64,000 nt of DNA from Arthrobacter sp. C9C5. GTDB taxonomy: Bacteria; Actinomycetota; Actinomycetes; Actinomycetales; Micrococcaceae. How positions within the stretch are numbered: position 1 is the stretch's first letter; the number at the start of each line of letters is the position of its first letter. Position numbers and translations under genes: made by a program. Positions 8,067 to 16,196 of the stretch are shown here, piece after piece. The notes beneath the pieces were generated by a model. It had not been told where the DNA came from, searched no databases, and saw only the letters and a program-made list of their open reading frames with translations. The stretch is taken from the NCBI RefSeq assembly GCF_013359735.1, contig NZ_JABFMX010000005.1, forward strand, positions 1 through 64,000. The letters run 5' to 3'.

Positions 8067-8535
8067 TCCTGCTGGGGGCGAAAGCTCAACCGAGTCCGCG
8101 TCAGCGTAGCGTCATTTAATGCGCCGTGCCGCCCTTTCTTAAGCGGTCAAGCCTGCAAGGGCCTTGGCGTCGATGTCCTCCGGGCCGCGATCATTGCCGC
8201 CGGGGCCTCCGAGAACAGTCCAGCACGCGACGAGCCCGGCGATGACCGCGGGCCCGGGTACCAGGTCCCGCGCCGGGTGCGGGCGCTCCGCCCGCAGCCC
8301 CAACACCGGCCTAGCGCCCGCCGCGCATGATCCCGGTTTCAGCCCCTAAGTTCCCCCGGCTTATCCAGTATCCGCGCCAACTTGGCGTGCCCCTCGCTGG
8401 CAACTTCTCGGCGTGCTCTGTGTGACGACCTTTCGCTGGCCCATCGTCAGTCTCATCTCTCAAAACGTGCTCGTCGGGAACTTGCCGGATCTTCAAAGGA
8501 GGCGACAAGACGGGCCTGTACGGACGGCTTCCCTG
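8067..8535. other. Long intergenic stretch, no convincing gene
   Basis: About 470 bases separate dapE from the promoter of the secreted-protein pair. The first part (8139-8306) stays open on the minus strand for about 55 codons with backbone-like composition, but it has no ribosome-binding site and no recognisable product; it could be the worn end of a former gene. A strong purine box, AAAGGAGG near 8495, is not followed by a usable start codon. The rest shows nothing I can name. Confidence 0.4.
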
Positions 8536-8580
8536 AGTCAACTCGAGCTGTTGACTTCCTCAAGTCACGTTTGTAACGTG
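8536..8580 (+). promoter_or_regulatory. Sigma-70-type promoter with overlapping dyads
   Basis: TTGACT (8551-8556) and TAACGT (8574-8579) are separated by 17 bases, the best -35/-10 pair in the window. Three inverted repeats overlap it: AGTCAAC/GTTGACT (8536-8542 and 8550-8556) covers the -35, GACTT/AAGTC (8553-8557 and 8562-8566) lies in the spacer, and CACGTT/AACGTG (8566-8571 and 8575-8580) covers the -10. Such dyads are typical repressor-binding sites. The regulator is unknown. The predicted start is near 8586, about 40 bases before the first secreted protein gene. Confidence 0.6.
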
Positions 8581-8625
8581 AACTTGCCGATATTAGTCAT
8601 ATCGATTTAGAAAATGGGGAAGCAA

Positions 8626-9063
8626 ATGACAAAAGTGTCACGAAACCTTCTTGGCCTGTTCTGCGCTCTGGTCCTAACACTTGCGGGGAGCTCCGCGGCC
8701 GTCGCCCAAACCGACGGTGCGCCACCAGGCGAATCGACTCAAGCAGGCACGCTCGGCTGCGTGGCAGAGGCCGGTTTGACCGTGGGGGCAACCGTCGTCT
8801 CGTCCGGGGCGGGTCGCTGTAGCTGGGTAGCCAAGGGTATGAACCTCGGGGTCACGGTGGCGACCTACGTGGACGGATGGTACGTCGATAGCTCCTACCG
8901 CGAGTGCTGGATTGCGGTAGGAGCAGGCGATACATGTCCCGGTACAAACGTTTATTCGACGCGCGGTCCGGGTCAGTATTGCACGAAGGTATGGCTCGAT
9001 TACCAGGAGAGCGATGGGATATGGCAGCAGAAATCCACGACGATGGGCGCGGGGTGCCCGTGA
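8626..9063 (+). CDS. Small secreted six-cysteine protein, unknown family
   Basis: This 145-residue protein has a clear Sec signal peptide (TKVSRNLL, then a hydrophobic core, then AAVA before QTDG at about residue 28). The mature part of about 118 residues has six cysteines (in LGCVAE, GRCSW, RECWI, DTCPG, YCTK and AGCP), an even number that suits three disulfides, and many Gly, Val, Tyr and Trp, suggesting a beta-rich domain. ATG 8626 is preferred over ATG 8614 because GGGGA lies five bases upstream. Codon use is less GC-rich than in the neighbours. The last base pairs overlap the next gene. I do not recognise the family; no function is proposed. Confidence 0.72.
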   Translation: MTKVSRNLLGLFCALVLTLAGSSAAVAQTDGAPPGESTQAGTLGCVAEAGLTVGATVVSSGAGRCSWVAKGMNLGVTVATYVDGWYVDSSYRECWIAVGAGDTCPGTNVYSTRGPGQYCTKVWLDYQESDGIWQQKSTTMGAGCP

Positions 9064-9473
9064 AGCGACTTAAATTGCTGAGCTCGCGTCCGATGCAAAA
9101 AATAAGCATCCTGGTTGTGGCCCTGCTGGTGTCCGCTGGATTTTCACTTACAACCGCTCCTGCCAGTGAGGCGGCGAGTTGTTCAATCCAGTCTTGGGGG
9201 GAGGTCGACGGCTACCACGGCGTATATATCATATACCCCAGCATCACCTGTTACGGTGCCGACCTCACAGCGATTTCCATCTCCTCGATGAAGCCCGATT
9301 TTTCCTACACTCCGACAGCGTCCTATGCCCCGGTGCAGTCGGGAGCGTCCTATCCGGGCTACGGGGTCGAATTTAATCTCAACGACGGCAAATATTGCGC
9401 CTTCATTACTGCCACGATAGGAACCCTTACCGGTCCGAAGTACGAAAGCGTGAATCACTGCTATACGCGGTAA
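9060..9473 (+). CDS. Small secreted four-cysteine protein, unknown family
   Basis: This 137-residue protein starts at GTG 9060, which overlaps the TGA of the preceding gene as GTGA, so translation is probably coupled; ATG 9093 is an alternative start without a ribosome-binding site. It has a basic n-region, a hydrophobic core (ISILVVALLVSAGFSL) and a cleavage site near PASEA|ASC. The mature region of about 95 residues has four cysteines (SCS, TCYG, YCAF, HCYTR) and is rich in Tyr, Ser and Pro, which fits a small beta-sandwich. It is AT-richer than the neighbouring genes. The family and role are unknown; co-expression with the six-cysteine protein is the main clue. Confidence 0.7.
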   Translation: MKRLKLLSSRPMQKISILVVALLVSAGFSLTTAPASEAASCSIQSWGEVDGYHGVYIIYPSITCYGADLTAISISSMKPDFSYTPTASYAPVQSGASYPGYGVEFNLNDGKYCAFITATIGTLTGPKYESVNHCYTR

Positions 9474-9619
9474 ACAATCTTGAGGTTTACAGCTTTTGGG
9501 CAGGCTGCCTGATTTACCTTCTCAAGCTGTGGTGGATGTCGTGCCGAATGGTGCCGCGAATCGCGAGTATTTGCGGGAGCAGTGGGGCTGGCCGAAATTC
9601 TGACCTAGAGCAAAAGGAA

Positions 9620-9645
9620 GGCCCGGAACCTGTTGGTTCCGGGCC
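9620..9645 (-). terminator. Terminator of the gluABCD operon
   Basis: A perfect 11-bp stem (9620-9630 with 9635-9645, GGCCCGGAACC on the left arm) has a four-base loop. Read on the minus strand it is followed by TTCCTTTTG, a U-rich tract, so it is a good intrinsic terminator about 40 bases after the gluD stop. It also separates the operon from the secreted-protein pair. Confidence 0.85.
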
Positions 9646-9686
9646 GCTCCTTGCTCCGGCGCCCCGTGGGCGCCGTCGTCCTGTCG

Positions 9687-10538
9687 TTACACCTCCGCGG
9701 GGACGCTGGCCGCCGGAACGACGGCGACGCCGGGCTTCCGGGAAAGCCGGCGCTCGAGCCACTTGGCGAACGCGGCCAGGATCAGGCACATGCCGACGTA
9801 CAGGACGCCGGCGACGATGGCCGCCGGGATGATCGGGGACCCGTACTGGATCTGGCTGCCGAAAAACTTCGCTTGGAAGAGGATCTCGTTGTAGGTCACG
9901 ATGAACCCGAGCGCAGTGTCCTTGAGGATCACCACGAGCTGGGAAATGATCACGGGGAGCATGGAACGGACAGCCTGCGGGAGCAGGATGCTGCTCATGA
10001 CCTTGCTCTTGGGTAGCCCGATCGCGTAGCCGGCCTCGCTCTGGCCGCGGGGCAGAGACTCGATGCCGGCGCGGAAGACCTCAGCGAGGACGGATCCGTT
10101 GTAGAGCACCAGACCCGCTACGACGGCGGTGAACGGCGTAATGCCCTGCACCCCGACGGTCGGGAGGCCGTAGTAGAAGATCATCATCAGGATCAACAGC
10201 GGCACCGCCCGGAAAAGCTCGGTGAAGCCGTAGCAGGGGACGCTGATCCAGCGTCGGTCCGAGAGCCGCCCGAACGCCAGGAATACGCCGAGGACCAGGC
10301 TCAGGACTGCTGCGGTGCCGAACGCGGCCAGTGTGGCCCCGACCGACTGGGCAATGGTCTGCTGTACGAGCGGAAACGTGAACAACTGCCACTTCTTGGC
10401 ATCGAACTGGCCGCTCTGGGCGAAGCGCAGGACGATGAAGCCCACGATCAACAGAATCACGAGGGCAGTGACAACGCCGAGCACCCGGTAACGGGACCGG
10501 GCCTTGGGGCCGGGGGCGTCAAAGAGCACAGAACTCAT
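9687..10538 (-). CDS. gluD: Amino-acid ABC transporter permease GluD
   Basis: This is the inner-membrane permease of a glutamate-type (HAAT family) importer, 283 residues. A membrane helix follows the N-terminal cytoplasmic segment, and after that comes the His/Glu/Gln permease domain. The EAA loop that docks the ATPase is visible as EAGYAIGLPKSKVMSSILLPQA. ATG 10538 was chosen because it overlaps the gluC stop as ATGA, indicating translational coupling; the open frame extends five codons further without support. It is the last gene of gluABCD. Substrate preference (glutamate or related) is inferred from operon order. Confidence 0.9.
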   Translation of the reverse strand: MSSVLFDAPGPKARSRYRVLGVVTALVILLIVGFIVLRFAQSGQFDAKKWQLFTFPLVQQTIAQSVGATLAAFGTAAVLSLVLGVFLAFGRLSDRRWISVPCYGFTELFRAVPLLILMMIFYYGLPTVGVQGITPFTAVVAGLVLYNGSVLAEVFRAGIESLPRGQSEAGYAIGLPKSKVMSSILLPQAVRSMLPVIISQLVVILKDTALGFIVTYNEILFQAKFFGSQIQYGSPIIPAAIVAGVLYVGMCLILAAFAKWLERRLSRKPGVAVVPAASVPAEV

Positions 10539-11182
10539 CGGGCAACCTTCCACTTTTGTTCAAGCTTTCGCTGCAATGCGGAAAGGATGAAGACAAGGAT
10601 GACGAACACGAGCGCAATCCACAGGAGGCCGGTCAGGGCCGGCTCGCCGCGCTCCGAGAGGTTGGCCCGGATTGCTCCGGCCTCGAAGACGGAGAAGCCC
10701 GCGGCGACTGTCGTGTTCTTTAGCAGGGCGATGAACACACTGAACATCGGCGGGATCACGGCGCGGAACGCCTGCGGCAGGATCACGAGGGTCAGCGTCT
10801 GGGCGAAGGGCAGCCCGATGGCGCGGGCGGCTTCCGCCTGTCCCACCGGGACGGTGTTGATACCGGATCGGACAGCCTCGGCCACGTAGGTGGCTGTGTA
10901 GAGGCTCAGGCCGATGATGGCCGCCGTCGTGAAGTCAATGGGCACCAGACCGAGCTTCGGGTAGCCCAGTGCGAAGAAGAACAGCACCAGGGTCAGCGGC
11001 GTATTGCGCACCACGTTGACGTACAGCGTTGCCGCCGCGCGCATGGCGGGAACGGGCGAGACGCGCAGGGTGGCGACGATGGTGCCAAGGATGAGGGCAA
11101 AGATCGCGGAGAAGAAGAAGAGTATGAGTGTGTTCCGGAACCCCGTAATGAAGAGATCCGAATTGTTCAGCAGCGTATTCAC
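10535..11182 (-). CDS. gluC: Amino-acid ABC transporter permease GluC
   Basis: This 215-residue permease has about five membrane helices and the EAA motif (EAARAIGLPFAQTLTLVILPQAF, residues about 137-159), which contacts the ATP-binding subunit GluA. It pairs with GluD as a heterodimeric channel. It starts with GTG 62 bases downstream of gluB, behind a very stable hairpin that may lower its expression relative to the binding protein. The gene overlaps gluD by four bases. The length and helix pattern match actinobacterial GluC. Confidence 0.9.
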   Translation of the reverse strand: MNTLLNNSDLFITGFRNTLILFFFSAIFALILGTIVATLRVSPVPAMRAAATLYVNVVRNTPLTLVLFFFALGYPKLGLVPIDFTTAAIIGLSLYTATYVAEAVRSGINTVPVGQAEAARAIGLPFAQTLTLVILPQAFRAVIPPMFSVFIALLKNTTVAAGFSVFEAGAIRANLSERGEPALTGLLWIALVFVILVFILSALQRKLEQKWKVAR

Positions 11183-11206
11183 AGAATCGTCGCTTTCAGC
11201 AGGTGC

Positions 11207-11236
11207 TGAGGGGGCGGCCTTGCGGCCGCCCCCTCA
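11207..11236 (-). promoter_or_regulatory. Stable hairpin between gluB and gluC
   Basis: A perfect 13-bp GC stem (11207-11219 with 11224-11236, TGAGGGGGCGGCC on the left arm) has a four-base loop. It lacks a U-tract, so full termination is unlikely. In its position just after the binding-protein gene it could protect the upstream mRNA or partly attenuate the permease genes. Confidence 0.65.
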
Positions 11237-11244
11237 ACGTCGGT

Positions 11245-12144
11245 TTAGTAGTTATCTACTGCGGGCTGCTTGACCTTCGTGCCCGACTGGCCCAGCGTCT
11301 GGTCATAGAGCTTCTGCCACACGGCGCCGCCGTCGGTGAACGTCTTGTTGATGAACTGGCGCAGCGCGGTGTCGCCCTTCTTCAGGCCGACGCCGTACTT
11401 CTCAACGGTGAACGGCTCGCCGACAACCTTCAGGCTCTCGGGATCCTGGGAAGAGTAACCGAGCAGGATGGCCTGGTCGGTGGTGACTGCGTCGACCTGG
11501 CCGCTCTTGAGTGCCTCGACGCACTGCGAGTACGTGTCGAACTCAGTGGTCTTGGTGCCCGGGAAGTTGGCCTTGATGTTCTGGATCGGGGTGGAACCGG
11601 TAGCCGAGCAAACGTTCTTGCCGGAGAGGTCCTTTTCGCTGTTGATGGTGGAGTTGTCCTTCTTCACCAGCAGGCCCTGGCCGGTGACGAAATACGGGCC
11701 GGCGAAGTCGATCAGCTGCTTGCGCTTGTCAGTGATCGAGTAGGTGCCGACGTAGTAGTCAATGTCGCCGTTGGTGATGGCCGACTCGCGGTTGGCGGAA
11801 GGGATCGGCTTGAACTCGATCTTGTCTTTGCTGACGCCGAGGGACGCCGCGATCCACTTGGCGATTTCGATGTCGAAACCGGTGTACTCACCGGTTGCGG
11901 CGTCCTTGAAACCCAGGCCGGGCTGGTCCTGCTTGACGCCGATCCGCAGCTTGCCGCTGGACTTGATGGTGTCGAAGGTGGGGCTTCCGGAAACGGAGAC
12001 GTTCTCGGCGACCTTGTAGGGTGCTTCCGAGGCGGCAGGAGCGCCGGCGCCGCCGCCCGTTCCGCCGCAGGCGCTGAGGGAGAGGGCCAGGGCCGCAGTT
12101 GCTGCGACGAACATGGGCTTCTTCCGGGTAAAGAGTTTCTTCAT
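11245..12144 (-). CDS. gluB: Glutamate-type ABC transporter substrate-binding lipoprotein
   Basis: This 299-residue extracytoplasmic solute receptor has a lipoprotein signal: MKKLFTRKK, a hydrophobic core and the lipobox LSAC (cysteine about residue 27), followed by a Gly/Ala-rich linker. The rest is a two-lobed SBP_bac_3 domain (GKLRIGVKQDQPGLGFKD opens lobe one). It captures an amino acid, probably glutamate, for GluC-GluD-GluA. The start at 12144 is preferred over an in-frame upstream codon because AAAGG lies about eight bases upstream and the signal peptide then has normal length. Hairpins flank the gene on both sides. Confidence 0.92.
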   Translation of the reverse strand: MKKLFTRKKPMFVAATAALALSLSACGGTGGGAGAPAASEAPYKVAENVSVSGSPTFDTIKSSGKLRIGVKQDQPGLGFKDAATGEYTGFDIEIAKWIAASLGVSKDKIEFKPIPSANRESAITNGDIDYYVGTYSITDKRKQLIDFAGPYFVTGQGLLVKKDNSTINSEKDLSGKNVCSATGSTPIQNIKANFPGTKTTEFDTYSQCVEALKSGQVDAVTTDQAILLGYSSQDPESLKVVGEPFTVEKYGVGLKKGDTALRQFINKTFTDGGAVWQKLYDQTLGQSGTKVKQPAVDNY

Positions 12145-12163
12145 CGGATACCTTTCATTGGGC

Positions 12164-12181
12164 GGCCGCCGCGCGGCGGCC
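12164..12181 (-). promoter_or_regulatory. Hairpin between gluA and gluB
   Basis: GGCCGCC and GGCGGCC (12164-12170 and 12175-12181) form a seven-pair stem with a GCGC loop, 20 bases upstream of the gluB start. It may shape processing or relative expression of gluA and gluB. Confidence 0.5.
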
Positions 12182-12200
12182 AGAGACAATACCTTGTGGT

Positions 12201-12956
<756 letters not shown>

Positions 12957-12962
12957 AAGAAG

Positions 12963-12968
12963 AATCTA
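12963..12968 (-). promoter_or_regulatory. -10 box of gluABCD (TAGATT), leaderless
   Basis: TAGATT, then CTTCTT, then the gluA ATG at 12956. The six-base spacing matches the other leaderless starts in this window. Confidence 0.5.
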
Positions 12969-13106
12969 GCGAACATTAGCGGATTATGACCCCAATCACT
13001 CGGAGTTGGTCAACATCGTGACCCAAGAGATATCCGCAGGTCAGGGGGCACGTTGCCGGGTCCGGCGGCCCCGTCGTGCCGAAGCGCCCGGCCTGCCGAT
13101 CCGCGC

Positions 13107-13112
13107 TAGCCT
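13107..13112 (+). promoter_or_regulatory. -10 box of the LOG gene (TAGCCT), leaderless
   Basis: TAGCCT is followed by six bases and ATG 13119. The earlier in-frame ATG at 13113 would lie only at the edge of transcription, so this box decides the start. Confidence 0.5.
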
Positions 13113-13118
13113 ATGGGC

Positions 13119-14003
13119 ATGAGTACCGAGCCGCAGCCCACGTCAGAGCAGAACCCAGCACCGGACGCCGGGTCCGGGCGGCGGGACGCCCCGCCGGCCA
13201 ACGGCATCCGGCACAAGGGCCCGTTGGAGCTGCGTCGCAAGGCTGCCAGGGTCACGATGTCGGACCAGACGCTGCTGGACACCAAGGGCCCCGGACAGTT
13301 TGTGCACACCGACCCGTGGCGTGTGCTGCGGATCCAGAGCGAATTCGTGGAAGGTTTCGGCGCCCTCGCCGACCTCGGCCCGGCGGTCAGCGTGTTCGGT
13401 TCCGCCCGGACGCTGCCGGGCAGCCTTAACTATGAGCTGGCCGTCGACGTAGGCCGCAAACTGGCCGAAGCCGGCCTGGCCGTGATCACCGGCGGCGGCC
13501 CAGGGTCCATGGAAGCGGCCAACAAGGGCGCGGTCCAGGGCAACGGGGTGTCGGTAGGCCTGGGGATTGAACTGCCCTTCGAACAGGGCATGAACCAGTG
13601 GGTAGACCTGGGCATCAACTTCCGCTATTTCTTTGCGCGCAAGACCATGTTCGTGAAGTACGCCCAGGGATTCATTGTCCTCCCCGGCGGCCTCGGCACG
13701 CTGGATGAGCTATTCGAGGCCATGGTCCTGGTCCAGACCCGGAAGGTGACTTCCTTCCCGATCGTACTGATCGGGACCGCCTTCTGGAGCCCGATGCTGG
13801 ACTGGATCCAGACGACCTTGGTCGCCGAGGGCATGATGGCGGAGGAAGATCTCGACCTGGTGCAGGTGGTCGACGACCCGGCGCTCGCCGTCGAACTCAT
13901 CGTCGAAGGCGCCGCCCGCCACCGCAACCCGAACGGAACCAACCCCGGCACGGGAAACGGCAGCTACGGCGGCAACGGCGCAGCTAACGGTCCGCGGGCC
14001 TGA
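13119..14003 (+). CDS. LOG-family protein (TIGR00730, Rossmann fold)
   Basis: This 294-residue member of the family named after plant LONELY GUY has the nucleotide-binding motif GGGPGSMEAANKGA (125-138) and the hallmark PGGLGTLDE (189-197). Family members hydrolyse cytokinin riboside 5'-monophosphates or related nucleotides; the physiological substrate in this bacterium is unknown. An extra N-terminal segment (1-45) and a Gly/Asn-rich tail (NPNGTNPGTGNGSYGGNG) are not part of the core. The position matches M. tuberculosis Rv1205, downstream of dapE. The start at 13119 is set by the -10 box six bases upstream. Confidence 0.88.
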   Translation: MSTEPQPTSEQNPAPDAGSGRRDAPPANGIRHKGPLELRRKAARVTMSDQTLLDTKGPGQFVHTDPWRVLRIQSEFVEGFGALADLGPAVSVFGSARTLPGSLNYELAVDVGRKLAEAGLAVITGGGPGSMEAANKGAVQGNGVSVGLGIELPFEQGMNQWVDLGINFRYFFARKTMFVKYAQGFIVLPGGLGTLDELFEAMVLVQTRKVTSFPIVLIGTAFWSPMLDWIQTTLVAEGMMAEEDLDLVQVVDDPALAVELIVEGAARHRNPNGTNPGTGNGSYGGNGAANGPRA

Positions 14004-14026
14004 GCTGCCCGCACGGCCGGGTCTGG

Positions 14027-14032
14027 CACGAT
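14027..14032 (+). promoter_or_regulatory. Candidate -10 box (CACGAT)
   Basis: CACGAT is followed by GGAGCT and the GTG at 14039. The first base departs from TANNNT but the six-base spacing is the same. It could serve as an internal promoter after the LOG gene. Confidence 0.35.
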
Positions 14033-14038
14033 GGAGCT

Positions 14039-14446
14039 GTGAGTTTCTTCCTGGTTTTCGTGGCGATCGTGCTGGCCGCCGTCGCCATCCTCGTCGGCAC
14101 CGACCTGGTGCCGCGGATCTTCCGCCGACGTGCCGGCGAACAGCCCTTCAACGACGGCTTCGACGAGCCGGTCGCCTCGCTGCCGGCCGTGCTGCTGCCC
14201 GCCGACGCGGAACCGGCCGACGTCGACCGGATCCGATTCGCCGTCGGGCTGCGCGGCTACCGAATGGACCAGGTGGACCAGGTCCTCGACGAGCTGCGGG
14301 ACCAGATCGCCCGGAAGGACCGAGAAATCGCCCGGCTCCGCACGGAGCGTGAGGCAACGACGCCGGAACGTTCCCCGCTGGAACACCCGCTGCCGGAAGG
14401 GGCGCCGGAACGGCACCCGGACACGGCGCCGGACCCGGCCCCGTGA
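14039..14446 (+). CDS. Membrane-anchored DivIVA-domain protein
   Basis: This 135-residue protein has an N-terminal membrane helix (residues 3-22, FFLVFVAIVLAAVAILVG), a linker, and then a short DivIVA-like segment (IRFAVGLRGYRMDQVDQVLDEL, about residues 63-84) followed by a charged coiled-coil stretch (DQIARKDREIARLRTE). DivIVA domains mark curved membranes or septa, so a role at the cell pole or in wall growth is plausible but inferred. Its place corresponds to M. tuberculosis Rv1209. It overlaps the following glycosyltransferase gene by GTGA, which suggests coupled expression. Confidence 0.8.
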   Translation: MSFFLVFVAIVLAAVAILVGTDLVPRIFRRRAGEQPFNDGFDEPVASLPAVLLPADAEPADVDRIRFAVGLRGYRMDQVDQVLDELRDQIARKDREIARLRTEREATTPERSPLEHPLPEGAPERHPDTAPDPAP

Positions 14447-15738
14447 CCCCGGTGGCGCAGGAGAGCCTGAACTCCGCCGTGTGGAGCCGGATTGCGGCCG
14501 CCGGCACGCGCACCGCCCGCTGGCCATGGTGGCTGCAGGTCGGCGGCCTCTACCTCGCCGCGCGGCTGGTCAGTGCCTGCATCTTCATGGCGGCCGCCCT
14601 GCACCAGGGCGTGAACCCATGGTTTCCGGCGAAGCCCGACTATTGGAGCTTCATCAATATCTGGGACGCCCGCTGGTACGGCGAGGCCCTGCGGAACGGC
14701 TATCCCGCCGAACTGCCGACCGACGACGCCGGCGCGGTGCAGGAAAACACGTGGGCCTTCTACCCGCTCTTCCCGCTGCTTGGCCGGATCCTCGCCGGGC
14801 TGGCCGGAATCGCGCCCGCCGCCGCGCTCACCATCATCGCCATGCTCTCCGGACTGGCGGCGGCCCTGGTGGTCTACCGGCTATTCCGGCGCAAGGCCAC
14901 CCACCGCACGGCGCTCTGGGGCACGGTGTTCTTTTGCACCTTCCCCATTTCGCCGATCCTGCAGGTTCCATACGCTGAGTCCCTGAATCTCCTGCTGCTG
15001 GCCGCGGCGCTGCTGCTCGTCCTGCGCCGGCGCTACCTTTGGGCCATGCCGGTGGTGCTCCTGATGTGCCTGTCGCGGCCCACCGGCGTGCCCTTCGCCG
15101 CGATGGTCGGGCTGCTGTTCCTGTACCGCGTGTACCCGCGCCTCGTTGCGACGTTCCGCGGCCGGCCCCGGACCGACATGGTGCACAGCCCCGCCGCGGG
15201 GACCCCCGCCGCCGGGCCGCACACCCCCGGAGAGCTGTGGTCGCTGGCCGGCCTTGCCGCCGTCAGCGGGCTGGGGGCGTTGTTGTGGCCCGCGTTTGCC
15301 TGGGCGGTCACGGGCGACATCCAGGCCTACACCAAGACCGAAACGGTGTGGCGCGGGCAGGACCTGGTGCCGTTCAAACCCTGGTTCGACACCGGCGTCC
15401 AGCTCTTCGGACCCGTCCTGGGGCTACTGGCGCCGTTCGTCTTCGTGGCCGCCTTTGTCCTCGTGATGATGTCCCGCCCCGTGGCGGCGCTGGGCACGGA
15501 GCTGCGGCTGTGGTGCGTTTGTTACGTGGGTTATCTGCTGGTGTTCCTGCACCCGCAGACCAGCACCTTCCGGATGCTGCTGCCGCTGTTCCCGCTGGCC
15601 CTCGGCGCGGCACTCGTTTCCCGCTCCCGCGCCTACCGCGCGACGGTTGTTGTCATGTTTATTCTGCTGCAAATCGTCTGGATCGTGTGGCTTTGGGCGT
15701 GGGCCCAATTGCCCGGCGGCGGCGACTATCCGCCGTGA
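14443..15738 (+). CDS. GT-C membrane glycosyltransferase (PIG-V/mannosyltransferase-like)
   Basis: This 431-residue protein has many membrane helices. The first periplasmic loop carries the WDARWYGEALRNGY motif (74-87), where the aspartate is the likely catalytic base of GT-C enzymes, and a later FYPLFPLLGR. The layout resembles PIG-V-type mannosyltransferases that use polyprenyl-phosphate sugars. The acceptor is unknown; a cell-wall glycan, lipoglycan or protein is possible. It starts with GTG overlapping the stop of the DivIVA-domain gene, which suggests a shared envelope role. No terminator hairpin is evident after it. Confidence 0.8.
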   Translation: MTPVAQESLNSAVWSRIAAAGTRTARWPWWLQVGGLYLAARLVSACIFMAAALHQGVNPWFPAKPDYWSFINIWDARWYGEALRNGYPAELPTDDAGAVQENTWAFYPLFPLLGRILAGLAGIAPAAALTIIAMLSGLAAALVVYRLFRRKATHRTALWGTVFFCTFPISPILQVPYAESLNLLLLAAALLLVLRRRYLWAMPVVLLMCLSRPTGVPFAAMVGLLFLYRVYPRLVATFRGRPRTDMVHSPAAGTPAAGPHTPGELWSLAGLAAVSGLGALLWPAFAWAVTGDIQAYTKTETVWRGQDLVPFKPWFDTGVQLFGPVLGLLAPFVFVAAFVLVMMSRPVAALGTELRLWCVCYVGYLLVFLHPQTSTFRMLLPLFPLALGAALVSRSRAYRATVVVMFILLQIVWIVWLWAWAQLPGGGDYPP

Positions 15739-15963
15739 CGCCGAACACCTTTTCCTGCCATAAGAGCGGCATTCCCAAGGAGCATAGAAAGTCCATCGAT
15801 TAGCTACAAGCGCGTAATTACGGGATAATGGGCCATAAGCTAAGGAAAACTAAGTGTTGAGCCACGGCGGCTGCCATCACGGCCGCCAGGCGGCTTGTTT
15901 GACCAAGCGGACACAGCCCGGCCGGGCTGGTAAGTCACGGGACTACTGGAGGGGATATTCCTC

Positions 15964-16131
15964 ATGGCGGCTATGAAACCACGCACCGGCGACGGCCCTA
16001 TGGAAGTGACCAAAGAGGGTCGCAGCCTGATCATGCGGGTTCCGCTCGAAGGCGGGGGACGGCTTGTGGTCGAACTCAACGCTGCCGAAGCGACAAATCT
16101 CAAGGAATGCCTGGTCGGCGTTACCGAATAG
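15964..16131 (+). CDS. DUF3117 small protein
   Basis: This is a 55-residue protein recognised by the near-invariant actinobacterial opening MAAMKPRTGDGPMEVTKEG and the core MRVPLEGGGRLVVELN (M. tuberculosis Rv1211 type). It is soluble with no known biochemical function. The ATG has GGAGGGG nine bases upstream (15948-15954). About 225 non-coding bases separate it from the glycosyltransferase gene and include AT-rich GGATAATGG near 15825, a possible promoter. A strong hairpin follows directly. Its size and conservation suggest a structural or regulatory partner, but that is inference. Confidence 0.9.
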   Translation: MAAMKPRTGDGPMEVTKEGRSLIMRVPLEGGGRLVVELNAAEATNLKECLVGVTE

Positions 16132-16145
16132 CCTTTTCGTCACAG

Positions 16146-16185
16146 GGAAAGGGGCCCGCAGCCGGTTGGCAGCGGGCCCCTTTCC
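16146..16185. terminator. Bidirectional terminator hairpin
   Basis: A perfect 14-bp stem (16146-16159 with 16172-16185, GGAAAGGGGCCCGC on the left arm) has an inner GCC/GGC pair. It lies between the DUF3117 gene and the convergent O-methyltransferase gene and should stop transcripts from both sides. Confidence 0.8.
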
Positions 16186-16196
16186 GGCGTCCGGGG

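Noticed and set aside
8139-8306. Minus-strand frame of about 55 codons after dapE
   Set aside because: No ribosome-binding site or recognisable sequence. It may be a worn gene end but cannot be supported as a gene.
9487-9603. Frame ending VVDVVPNGAANREYLREQWGWPKF before the glu terminator
   Set aside because: It looks protein-like but has no start codon with a ribosome-binding site and is too short to identify. It could be a 3' remnant of a lost gene.
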